This document shows positions 22,351-33,479 of a stretch of 64,000 nucleotides of DNA, one piece after another. Every line of letters begins with the position of its first letter. Positions within the stretch are counted from its first letter, which is position 1. Location of the stretch: NCBI GenBank assembly GCA_015501585.1, contig JADNRY010000093.1, forward strand, positions 62,001 to 126,000, read 5' to 3'. A model generated the notes under the pieces. The model was given only the letters and a program-made list of their open reading frames with translations, searched no databases and was not told the DNA's origin. This DNA comes from Rhodocollybia butyracea (taxonomy: Eukaryota > Basidiomycota > Agaricomycetes > Agaricales > Omphalotaceae). A program made the position numbers and the translations under genes.

Positions 22351-25300
22351 ATGAGCGGTTTCAACCCTCACCTGACTATCAACGCGTCTCCGGATTCCTT
22401 TTACGATTCGCGAAAGCATGGATATCAAGGACCTTCAAGGAACGTGCGACTTCAAAGGGCTTGCGCCAATGGAGGAGGCGCCATGTCCAAGAGCCCAGAT
22501 GGCACGAGATGTGTAGTGACTGGCAAAGAGTGTAAATATCGCTGACTTGTTTGATAATATTTGGCTAATGCACACGACTAGCTCTCAAGATTCTCCATGT
22601 AGTGGACTCTTTACTGCCAAATGAAATAGAAGATTCAATCCAGTACAAGACTTCTGCGGTTGGCAAAGGAGGCGTTCGTGTTGAAGCTTCGAGAAATTTC
22701 TGGGATGGAAGCGGGCTCAAGATTGACAGTAGCAGCACTTCTGTGGCTTGGTGTCGTGAAGGTCAGTCTATACAGTCCATTTTTACCATTGTTCTGAAGA
22801 CATACACGTACAGAATACAAGAACAAAATTCTTACTAGTGCCCGTAATGGAGAACTGATCATGTGGGATATCAATAAATCGGGTTCGAAATATGGTGCGT
22901 TACTGAAGTGGAGGATTTCCAGTCTACGACTGAATGTTTACAAGAGCGCAAATCGAAGGACCATTCACGATCAATACATGCTTTGTCGATTTCCCCCGTG
23001 GTTTCAAACTACTGTATTACAGGTTCATCTGATGGTGATTTGCGCGTTTGGGTTAGTGAACACCATTAACCTGGTCTGAACTGCTCTTTACGGTTCACAG
23101 GATTTGAGGGAGTTCCAACGGTCCATCATGAGACTCCGTCATCCAACAGGCATCAGGGGAATCGTTTTTTCGCCAGTTGTATGGTCCCCTCTTCAAGCAG
23201 TGGTTGGACTCGAGAACGGCAGCATCTACAGGTGATCATGATTCGTTCGTGCCAGGTTTTCTCGGCCTGAGTGTAGGGCTATTTTTTGTAGATGGGATCT
23301 CAAGATGGGACAACGAGGTTCACTAGACCGTATTCCAGTGGCTCATTCTGCATCTGTGACATCATTGGACTGGTGCAGTACTTCTACCGCAACGACGGCG
23401 TCCGGTCCTCCAACCTTAGAAAGTACGGGAAACGGGTATGGTTGGATTGTTAGTGGAGGCTTGGACCGCTGCGTCAAAGTCTGGGATTTAACGTCCGTGA
23501 CAAACACAAAGAGCTCACATATGCCTCACACACCTACGTACACCCTGCATCCGTCTTTTCCAGTCCGGCGTGTCCTTTGGCGGCCGTCACACGAATGCGA
23601 GATAGCTGTCATCTCTAATGGTGATTTCAGCGCGGGAAACAACCCTGACATGAGCCCCTCTGAGCCTTCGCCTCCTATCTCTAGTCCAGCGGGGGTAGCA
23701 AGAACCTCTTCCATGCGAAGCATCCAAGGAAGCCAGGGCGTACTGAGTAAGATTGGGGCTGGATTTGGTATTGGCCTTGATTTGCCTGGAAAGGCACGAA
23801 ATAGCAAAGATGGACGAAGGGAAGGAAGCCTAAAATCTTCGCTTTCAAACAATGGAGGCATAGGTGATGCGGCAGAGATATGGGACGTACGAAGGAGTTG
23901 GATAGCCAAATGGAGCGTGACAGGAAGCTCTATCGAAGGTGGTGTGACTGGTATGTGATGCCTGAACTGAGTTGCGTGTGCTGATATCGATACAGATATT
24001 GCTTTTGGCGATCCGCACACAATTTGGACCCAGCATGGTTCTGGAATGTTCGCCCAAATCGATCTAAGAAATTCCACCAAGCCTTTGGATGCCATACCCC
24101 GTGTCTCGCTGACTTCAGACCCGTCCGGTGCATTGACGTTTGTGTCTGGATCTGCAAGCCATGGTGAAGTGCCTTATGATGATATGTAAGCCCCGCTTTA
24201 CCTGACCCCGAAGGAATTATCTGATTTCTCTAGTCGACCGGAGCTCCTCAAACAGCCTTCCAAGTCTGGAATCAAACTGAAAGCAATCGGGGACCCCACC
24301 TTCAAGAATAACTCTCAAATCGTTGGAACTTTTGGCGGTTTGGAATCCGACTCCTTGCAGATGCTCGTTCAACTTGCTAGAAACTATATAATTGAAGGTG
24401 AAGATCGGCAGAAGATATGCAGCGCAAATGCACTAGTGAGTGTTGTTATCGATGTATCGTCTAGGATCATCATCTTGCGTCTAGGTTGCTTTCGGGGCAG
24501 GTCATATCGAAGCAGCGCAAATCTGGTCACTAGTGGCGACGTCTCTGACTAGTATCGTGCCCGAAACGCTTCCTCGACCACAGAAAGCCAACACGATCCA
24601 CTCTGCTTCAGCGCCAGCCATTCTACCATTTACCTTTCCAGCAGAAAATAAAACTAGCCCTGGTAATAAGTCTACCCGCGGCTCTGAGAAAACATCATCC
24701 ATCTACAACAGTCAAGTTTACACCCGAAATCTTTCTACCGCTTCGGGGCAGCGGAGAAAGACGACTCCAGCATCCTCAAATAACACTTCTCCTTATCATG
24801 GCCATGTCACACTACCTCCCACGACACCAACAACTTCCAAGCTTCCTTATTATCTTGGGAGAAGAGACTCCGTCGATTCGAACATCAGTGGACGACCGAG
24901 TATCTCCTCCAGCCGGAGACCTTCTGTGTATAGACGCCCGTCAACGTCGTACAGTGCCAGCCCTAGTAGTGCAAGCTTGAAACATGTTGGTGAAGGTGCT
25001 CTGGACGATTCAGATAGCAGCTCATCTTCAAACCCCGAATCAAAAGATGGCGATGACCATGAATTGGATGTGCGTAAAACTCATATCTCACCAGCGGTGA
25101 ACATATCAAGGATCTCCCATCCCAGCCCTCTTTCACGGATTGTCGGACAGCAACATCGGAAGGGAGATGAGGAAGGGAAGGAAGAAGAGAATGAAGACGA
25201 CGAGGCTTCGGCCTCTCCGAGATCTACGGACAGCGAAACCTCTGATAATGGCAGAACTCCTGGTACTTTCACCAACCGTCGATCGTTCTGGCGTAGCTCA

Positions 25301-26561
25301 ACATCTACGTCATTCAAGAGAACCCCCAAATCTAGAAGCCAGAGTGTCACTCTACAATCGCAGACTCTGTCAGCAACCCAAAGTAGCAGCGCTCACCTAT
25401 CAGCATCGTCATACCAACAGAAACCGCTTACTCGACAAGAATCTCATGGCAGCATACGGACTGTTACTGCTGGCGGAGAAGCTTCGTATCGCGAACATAA
25501 TGAGTTCGCTACGTTGAGAGACCTGCAAAACGGATCTGGAGATAGAATTCCTGTTCCTCCGGAGATGATGAAACACGCAGCCCCGAAATCTGTTGTATGG
25601 ACCCAAAGGCAGGGAAATATTGTTCAGAAAGAGGAACAGAAGATGAGGAATATTGCTTGGGCTGCAGTGAACCAGAAACTTGAAGAAATGGCTGATGATG
25701 TGCGTTGCCATCTTTGAACCACCCATTTACTTATCCATTTGTTGCAGGGAGATGTTCAGATGTGCGCTATGCTGGCCATTCTTGTCCATAGGGAGTTGTC
25801 TATGAGCGAACGAAGGCGGATTGTGTTTATCGAGAGTTATATTGGTACGCTGAGGCTGCGATGATTTTCATCTGCTGACCTCTCTTTCCAGAACGTCTTA
25901 CTCGACTGCAGTTGTTCACTTGTGCGTCATACATTCGGAAGCATGTCGCTGTAGAAGAGGTTCGAAGCCCCACCCTGGTTGAAACGATTATCTACACCTG
26001 TTGCGGACGTTGCAAGAAAGCTTTCGTCAGTAGTTCAGCCGCCACTGGCGAATATTCTTTCTGCGCCAACTGTCGGTTGTCAATTACTTGTGGCATTTGG
26101 TAAGCTTCTCTTTCTTTTTGTTCGGTGCAGTTAATAATTCGGCCCCAGTCACCTACCTGTCCGTGGACTAATGTTCCAGGTGGGTTAAAGACACGCACGT
26201 TTACAAAGAAGTATCTGACTTTTTGACGAAGTGCTCAATATGTGGCCACGGCGGACACCAGCTGTGCTATCGAAGATATTATATGAACTGCCCAATGGTG
26301 GATGTTCCATCCTATACTACAAACGATCTTACTTCACACTCAAATCAAGCGCGCAGAAGCGAACACCCCAGGAGTGTTGCTAGTACGGCAAGTATTGGTA
26401 GTGCAGATGACGATAGCATTGGGACTGCTCGAGACACTTCCAGCGAAGCTGAGGAGCTTTCCGATCATTCTGAAAGTTCACCAGTGCTTGGCCACCTCTG
26501 TGTTGTACCACTCTGTGGCCATCACTGCTGGATCGCAAATATGACCGAGGGTCGAGAATAG
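22351..26561 (+). CDS. WDR24: WDR24/Sea2 (Rtc1) subunit of SEACAT/GATOR2
   Basis: Starts MSGFNPHLTINASPDSFY at 22351. WD40 repeats follow through many short exons: SLKILHVVDS, ILTSARNGELIMWDINK, HSRSIHALSISPVVSNYC, ITGSSDGDLRVWDLREFQ, SASVTSLDWCS, WIVSGGLDRCVKVWDL. The gene continues with a long Ser-rich disordered region (24533-25500). The family-specific helical block comes next: GDVQMCAMLAILVHRELSMS, RRRIVFIESYIERLTRLQLF. The C-terminal zinc-finger/RING module reads CCGRCKKAF, CANCR, CSICGHGGHQLCYRR and LCGHHCW. These are the hallmarks of WDR24 (yeast Sea2/Rtc1), which works with WDR59 and MIOS relatives at the vacuole to promote TORC1 signalling in response to amino acids. The stop is at 26559-26561, 65 bp from the convergent PIF1 stop, so their 3' UTRs must overlap or be very short. 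Confidence 0.9.
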
Positions 26562-26626
26562 AGTGCTTATTGCTATTATACGTTCGAATTTATCGTAAGG
26601 CTGAGAAAGTAATACTCTACAGGAAA

Positions 26627-29024
26627 TCAGTACATTCTATCGTGGTAGCTAGACATAGCCTCAAAGTCATCCATTTCGTCATAATCATTGTCTGTTGGAA
26701 ACTCTGAATCGGTAGGAGGTGGCTGCCGACCAGAAACATGGAAACTGTGCCATGCTAGTACCCTGGGATGCGCAACAACTTTCGTAGGGTCGAAGTTGAG
26801 CACTTGCAGATTGTCCAAGTTAGTCGCCCGCGAAAGCGCAACGTATGCTAAAACCATGTCAGTAACACGAGCTGTAACACGAGATGACGAACCTTGTCCC
26901 TTCTCAAAAATCCTTCCAAGATCAACTTTGACACGCTCCAGAGTCTGGCCTTGTAGAATTTGTGGATACTCAGCGCCCATGAGAATAAAAGGGAATCTAC
27001 CTTGCGATTTGTGGATACTCAACGCCCATGCGAGTATGAGTGGGACCTACAGGCAAGCGATAAAAGATACGCGTAAACACGCAGCACAATGGGCATACAT
27101 TCTGCAAGGACGCACCTGGTCCCTTCGAGCTTCCATTATTCCAGACGGCGAGTTCACTGAAAACTCGAGCGGAATGCACAAGATTGTCCTTCCATTGGTG
27201 AAGCGAACTACGGGCCATACACGGCCCTTGGAAGCATCACTTTCATTCTCCCCGTCATCTTTCGAGCTCTGATTGTGGCCGGAGTCGATCCGACCAACAG
27301 ATATACCTGTCTTACGAGCCTCTCTGTAATGATACATATCGATTACTTAACTTCGCCTGAGCACAACATCACGAACCTGCTAGTAATGAAACTTTCAACA
27401 GTGCCAACGGATCCATTGACTAAGGATCCTTGTTCCAGATTCTAAGATAGAATGAGACTTCGGAATATTCTGATAGACAAAGTCCACGCACCTTCACTAG
27501 CATAACCTGAGCGCCCACCTGGTGTAGTGATTAAGCAATAAGGATTGAGCAAAATCAACCAACTTACCTTCAATGTAAGGTTCTGAGGAACCACCAGCCT
27601 CTCTAAAAGACGAGTCATTTGATGATAAGCCACTATTTTACCGTCCGCATCTCTGCCTGGTATATCTAAAGCACGATATGTATGTGCTTCACCGGTCAAC
27701 TGTGCCAGTCGAGTAGTATTGGCATTATCTACTTGAGTGCGAAGAGGAAACCTGTCGGTAGTGGTGGTTAGTCATGGTTAGAGAGTAAAGATCGACAATT
27801 GATGCACAATTCTGAAGGCTGAATACCATCGTCGTAGTTGACGACACGGCTTAAAGATTGAAAAGTGTTTATAGTAGACTCGGACATTTCACCAAATCGC
27901 ATTTCATTCAACATATCGACGAATTCTGGGGAGAATATCAGTTTTGGATGCAAATAGAATACACACATACATACGCAATGATTTTTGGCGGAAAACCTTG
28001 CGAAGTTCGATTGGGGGACCTACGCAGCAGTCCCATTTCTCAGCTTCAAACGCGAACATCACAGGTGCTTTTTTGTCATTTCGCCCGTTGGGGACAGGTG
28101 GGAGTTGACAGAAATCGCCAGAAAGTATAAGCTATATCAAAAAAGTAAAAAACGGTTTTGCTTTATGAGGCGATTGCTGACCTGAATACCCCCAAAGGGC
28201 TTCTCGGAATTCCGAGTACCTCGTGCAATGGCTTCCTGAGTAAAAGATGCAATGAGTTAGAGGTTCAGGTGTACAAGAGACGAATAATATACGAGCTTAT
28301 CAAACAGCGCACCGTCGAGCATGGAGACTATAACAAATTAGTCGTTTTGGCCTTTTTGTCTTTCGATTTAAAAAATGGCCCACTTTCGTCAATGATGAGG
28401 GCTTCGACATCCCTCCAACGTTCCAAGACATTGGCGAAACCGTGTCGTCCCCGGAATTTACCAATGTATTTCTCCGTCAGGTCGTCACCTAGGCCTATCC
28501 CGGCCCAAGAGTGAATGGTGCTGCCGCCAATATTCACTGCAGCAATTCCTAGATGAACAGAAACGAGGATTAGGTAGTAACAGCGGTCAGCGGTTTCACT
28601 AACCCGTGCTAGCCGTGATAGCGATGTTTTGATCACGGAAGTGACGAATGATTTCGCGAAGCAACACGGATTTCCCAGTTCCGGCGGACCCAGTGAAAAA
28701 CACGCTTTCTCCTCTCTTTACTTTCCCGAGAACCCCCCTTTGCTCCGCAGAGAGAACGATATCGGTCGACTTGGGATTAAGTAAAGTTGAAGGGCTCATT
28801 GTCGTTGAGGTCGAAGGCGGAGGATCAATGATTTCAATATCTGAGTCATCGCTAAGGACATAGACGGGGGCTTTCTGCTTTCGCTCGGTTGAAGTGTGGT
28901 TTGGCGCAGGACCAGTCGAGACAATTTCAATTTCTGAATCTGAACCTGAAAGAACTCTGTAGCCAGCCGATACTAGAGACAACGTAGAGGCTGTCATTGA
29001 GCAATGCAAAAGCAAGCTGAACAT
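26627..29024 (-). CDS. PIF1: PIF1-type DNA helicase, copy A
   Basis: A 5'-3' superfamily 1B helicase. Start ATG at 29024 (a second ATG follows ten codons in). An acidic N-terminal region ([10 protein letters not shown]) precedes Walker [20 protein letters not shown]. Then come [20 protein letters not shown], the Walker B region [81 protein letters not shown] and [11 protein letters not shown]. All fragments join in frame across short introns, so the gene looks functional. PIF1 enzymes act on G-quadruplexes, telomeres and mitochondrial DNA; which role applies is not visible here. One intron (26950-27000, 51 nt) lies inside the SQG|QT motif and contains a near-copy of the preceding exon; copy B has its intron three codons further on. 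Confidence 0.9.
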
Positions 29025-29898
29025 GATTTACCGATCCAATTTTGTGCCTCTAGGTAAGTCGTTAGTTGGATCGTTGGTGTGCGTAAGGGTAGTGTATTTT
29101 ATACCCTGATAGGTCACAAATCCCCGGTGCTTTGCTCCTGGAAACCCTGATGTCTACGCCAAATTTCTGAGCACGCGTGGTGTTTTGGACGGATAGTGAT
29201 ACCTTTGCCTTGCACTGTTGACGATTTAATTGATATTTAACAGGTGAAACATTCATTACTCACCTCGTCCCATGAGTTGTAAATTTTGGGACCATCCCTG
29301 CCTATACATACTGCGTAATAATTATTTTTTGAAGCCTTCGGCATGGTGGTTCGGATGAGACGCGAAACGCGAAAGCTTGTCATAGGTCACATGAACCGTA
29401 GTAGAAACTGTTAACTTGTTACAATAGGTTACAATGGGCGTTTCACGCCATTACTTTCTCTGAATGTTTGCCAGTTGAAAGGGAACGTATTCCGGATTGA
29501 CTTGTCAAGAGATCTAGATGGAAGCAAGAGGGCTGGGCCGAGTCAATGTCGAACGTTCAAGTCTGGCTTCAAGCGTACGTCGTACGATAAATATCATGAC
29601 CGTGATCCTCATCTGAGTCGTCTGGGATATCCGTTGAAATGCTCACTCAGTGCTCAATGATTTCGCCTTTACAGAAGTGCCGATCTCCAACCAACCCGTA
29701 TACTCGTCGCTTGGTTTTCTCGCGATCTCTGTCGTTGTATTACAATTGCCCCTCTTCATTCATTGCTGTTTTTCTTGCACTCGATTCAGGACAAAGATTG
29801 TTTGGGTACTAGGACTAGAAGAAAAGCCTGGACGTATACAAGTACAATGCGTATCCACGTACAACGGTCCTGCTCCTGCTCCTGCTCCTTCATACTAA
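29025..29898. other. Intergenic, about 870 bp
   Basis: Holds the promoter of PIF1 copy A and the 3' flank of the MYND gene. A short trinucleotide run (four GCTCCT-type units) sits at 29868-29888. Plus-strand ORFs at 29475-29898 show no family signature and no support. Confidence 0.55.
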
Positions 29899-31896
29899 TC
29901 AATCATCAATCATATCAATAAATGGTCGCGCGAGGATTAAAGCGTAATATTTGACCTGATCTCGAGGATGTGGGTACATCACTCCCACAATCGGTCCAAC
30001 GTCCTTGCCATCTGCTTGTTGACAATGTAAATCCCGGACCATAGCGTCCCACTGCAAGTCGGGCGCTTGTCCCTTTGCTTCGTCAAGGGTATAGATAGAT
30101 TTGCGGTAATCCGGCGGAAGCGACGTAAGATCAATGAAAAGGACAGGAATATATGTTGCGCGGGTTGTCTCATAGTGGTAGGCCATAATTCCACGAAATT
30201 CATCCCTCATACGCCACAGCTCTTCCTCGATTATAGCAAGGCATATTTTGTGATCTCGCTCTTCTGCGATACGAGGTAGACCATCTAATAAGCATGGAGG
30301 TTCAAGTATGAATATTTTCATCTTATATCTAACAAACCTTGGTATTCCTTTACGTGTCGACGACATTCGGCACGATGGCCTCGGTTCCAGTGTTGTTTTT
30401 GACACGAGCGACTGCAGTAGAATGTTATTCGACATCCTGCACACCGTAGGACCTTGAATGTGCCCCCTATTGGAGGAAACATGGGCCTGGGACACTTGTA
30501 TTGATCCTTGATTAGAGTTACTATGAGGAGAAGCACAATTTACCTTGTCATTTGAGCAGAATGTCACAACTCCTCCTAGTTGAGTAAACTCCACCTTGAT
30601 TCTCAGCAGATGCCGACTCCGCAGTAACTGCTTTAAGGTGACCCATAATTCAAGTGGGCTACCAGGAGGTGCATCTAAGTGCAAATCACAAAGTGGCAAC
30701 TTGTCGATGTGTCTCTCCAAGCATTTCTGCACCGAGCGATATAGAGAAGCGCTGGTCAATCGCCCCATTATTCGAACATACAGCTCGTCCGCCGTAAAAT
30801 AATCCTGCCATCCTGGAGTATCGGCTGCTGCCTGAGATAGCACCCATAGCGCAGAAAGGAGACCTGAATTGACTGCAAGAGTGATACAGTCGTACCCACC
30901 ATGTGCAAATGAACTTGAGAGATAATCCATAGCCCACCGCCACGTTTTAAGGACATCCAAGTCCTTCGCTGCTTCGGGGTTCCGAGAAATGACTTTACTT
31001 ACGCGGCGTAGGATGTGGGTTGTAAAATAGACTGCTCGATGAAACATCAACTGGTGGGTTAGGACCATGCATCTAGATGCAGCACAGGACACAACACGGA
31101 GCCAGTTGCTTATTAGGTTGTAGTTCAGGTTTTTCTCCTGGCAGAGATAAACAAGAACTTTAGCTATGATAGCGCAGAAACGAGGGGTAACAAAGTCGTT
31201 TAGACTCTGAACATATTCCTTTCCCCAGAAGCTTTCCCAGTGTGGCACTCCCAAAAGCTCATCAAATATCCTTGAGGAATATTCGGATGCCCTAAGCCTA
31301 TGTCCGTTGGGAATCGACTCTGGGGCGGGAACGCGTACAACGAGGGCGTACATGGCTATGCGAACAATAAGATCCGCTGCCCCTGGAGTAGACCGTAACT
31401 CCGTTGGCCCAATAATTGGATGCGAAAAGATGGTACCAAAAAGGAAAAGCAGTTTTTGAAGCACTTCTAAACCTAGGTCACTGAGGTCTTCGTAGGAATA
31501 AAGATCGGGTTCAACGTAGTTTTTGAAAAGAAATGACGACCAGTTTATGATATCCTGCCACTGCTTTCTCACTGCAGCTGCTAGAATTTGGTCATTGTTT
31601 CTATTGAATGATCTGGAGCCCATCGGCTCAACACCAATCCCGACGCACCACAGGATAGACAAGGCTTCCAGTGGGATATCCGTGGAGGGTGTGCCAGTTA
31701 CTGGAGGTTTATTGTGTGATAAAAATTTCTGGAAAACTGGGAACACGTCAACAAAAAGTCGTGAGTTGGCTGCTTCAGCCATGGAGCAGAGTTGTTTAAG
31801 CGCCTCGATTGAGCCTGGTTTTCCAGATAACGCTCGCCGTTTCAGAATCTGATAAGACCACCTTGAGGGAAGAAGATCTCGCGCACATTGAAGCAT
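29899..31896 (-). CDS. MYND-type zinc-finger protein
   Basis: Three exons: 30544-31896, 30338-30494, 29899-30284. The ATG at 31896 starts [13 protein letters not shown]. About 440 residues of mostly helical, HEAT-like sequence without a named domain follow. Exon 2 encodes the MYND finger: CSNDKC, then [19 protein letters not shown] and HRAEC (C-x4-C, C-x2-C, YC-x3-C, H-x3-C), eight zinc ligands in order. The C-terminal part reads [19 protein letters not shown] and is typical of agaricomycete MYND proteins, which are numerous and mostly uncharacterised; MYND fingers bind proline-rich partner peptides. The introns are 49 and 53 nt, together 102 nt and stop-free. An unspliced RNA would therefore read as one 665-codon ORF in which the finger is replaced by an out-of-frame stretch; the spliced protein is 631 aa. 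Confidence 0.85.
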   Translation of the reverse strand: MLQCARDLLPSRWSYQILKRRALSGKPGSIEALKQLCSMAEAANSRLFVDVFPVFQKFLSHNKPPVTGTPSTDIPLEALSILWCVGIGVEPMGSRSFNRNNDQILAAAVRKQWQDIINWSSFLFKNYVEPDLYSYEDLSDLGLEVLQKLLFLFGTIFSHPIIGPTELRSTPGAADLIVRIAMYALVVRVPAPESIPNGHRLRASEYSSRIFDELLGVPHWESFWGKEYVQSLNDFVTPRFCAIIAKVLVYLCQEKNLNYNLISNWLRVVSCAASRCMVLTHQLMFHRAVYFTTHILRRVSKVISRNPEAAKDLDVLKTWRWAMDYLSSSFAHGGYDCITLAVNSGLLSALWVLSQAAADTPGWQDYFTADELYVRIMGRLTSASLYRSVQKCLERHIDKLPLCDLHLDAPPGSPLELWVTLKQLLRSRHLLRIKVEFTQLGGVVTFCSNDKVNCASPHSNSNQGSIQVSQAHVSSNRGHIQGPTVCRMSNNILLQSLVSKTTLEPRPSCRMSSTRKGIPRFVRYKMKIFILEPPCLLDGLPRIAEERDHKICLAIIEEELWRMRDEFRGIMAYHYETTRATYIPVLFIDLTSLPPDYRKSIYTLDEAKGQAPDLQWDAMVRDLHCQQADGKDVGPIVGVMYPHPRDQVKYYALILARPFIDMIDD

Positions 31897-33479
31897 GTAT
31901 TCACCTCAACGTTCCCCAAGTTGCTCATGATCTAGAGATACACGAAGGTCGAAAGACAAGAGATTTTTGATCCCCGTCACGGCCCCGGACCGTATTGTTT
32001 TTCAGGAGAGCACGCCTTTATGTTGGACATTTGAGCACGCGCGCAACCCATTAGGACATTCAAGACAGGGGGAGCTCAAATACAGGAAATGCTGAACTGG
32101 GTGGGTGAAATCGAGGTTCAGTTGATTCGTAAATGACGGTTAGTGTTTTTGTACGTGATGATAAAGTAGGTACATAGCTGAATAGCTGATGCGATGTTAA
32201 AAATCGGTGTGAAATGTAGAGCAATCTACGTAGAGAAGTATCGTATGAGTAGAGTCATCCGGAACCCCATAGAAAGCGTACTGGAAAAAATAGTTATAAA
32301 TATACGGTGCCACCCAATTATTTGGCGATTTTGAGGTCAATACACTTGCTGTCGAGGGAATGCGTGCACCATATTTGTAAAAGAAGAATGAACTAGGTGC
32401 CAACAAAGGCCTATAGAACCAACGAGACCCCATGTCCAGTGATACCGAGTCTGGTATACACTTGCACGGTGAACAGCGGGAAAGCAGCTCTTACCGCGGG
32501 TCGGGTGACGGTGGTGTTGGCTGTAAGGGCTGAGGCACTGTTCATGAGGTATGTACCAATGAGGTAGCTCTACAAAGAAAGGTAGTCGACATTTGAGTAA
32601 AGGAAGTGAAAGGGACTGAGGAGAAATGACATATCAAAAACGACATGGAGCAAAGCCCAAGACGATCGTTGCTTTGCTGAGAGTGAGCCCATGTCGTTCC
32701 ATTAAGATGATAGGAAAGGCTTCGATACTGTGAATATTATCTATGAAATGAGTCAGAGACGGGCATAGAGAACGCCGTAGACGACTAACGGATAGATTTT
32801 GACCAGTACTAGGATGGGCTCTAAGAGCAACATTTGATATTGATTCGATGGATCAGAGGGCCAAAGTTGAAATCCTGCTTTTCCGATTTTCGTGCTCCGC
32901 AAATATGGCCTGGAGCTGTCGCCTGTTTCCTGACGCTGTAAATGGAGTAACTGAGCCCCGGACATCTGCCGGCAAGATAGCTGCTGGAAGACCACCGTCG
33001 ATGTTGAGTGGGCAATGGCGAAGAGACCACTGAAGAAAGCCTTGGTAGTGCTTGCCATCAATTAAACAGTGCTGGAGGAATGTTGAGACTGTAAATAGGA
33101 ATACGGTCAAGGAAAGCGTTGGTATATGCAGTAACTTTACCCTAAGTACTGAAATGATAATATTAATAACGATAACGAGTGCTCTTCACGATCACGGGGT
33201 CGTTTGGATGACTCAAGAAACGCGTGCGCTCTCACGGTCATTCACGGTAATTCATGTTCCCTCATGTCAATCATGAACCTGCGGCCACTGAGATGTCCAC
33301 TCAATGCTCAAAATTCTCATATTTCGTTATAATTGGACGGGAGGGACCACAAATACAAGAGATCTTGGAAGAGGTACGTTGGCACCGTTGCTTTCGAGAG
33401 ATTTACCTAAAAATTAGTGGTTTAGCTCGCACAGGTCAGAAATTCAATCTAAATTTGTTCCGCCCCATTGCTTATAGCT
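31897..33479. other. Region between MYND and PIF1-B genes; possible undefined minus-strand gene
   Basis: No family recognised. Minus-strand segments at 32197-32600 hint at a small membrane protein (a piece reading SYLIGTYLMNSASALTANTT near 32510-32580, then a conventional donor gtaaga). Another minus-strand open segment is at 32753-33061. I could not assemble a convincing gene, so these are recorded only as candidates. The promoter of PIF1 copy B lies at the right end. Confidence 0.3.

Noticed and set aside
29899..31896. MYND gene as a single 665-codon exon
   Set aside because: The continuous ORF destroys the MYND cysteines; two short introns restore all eight zinc ligands.
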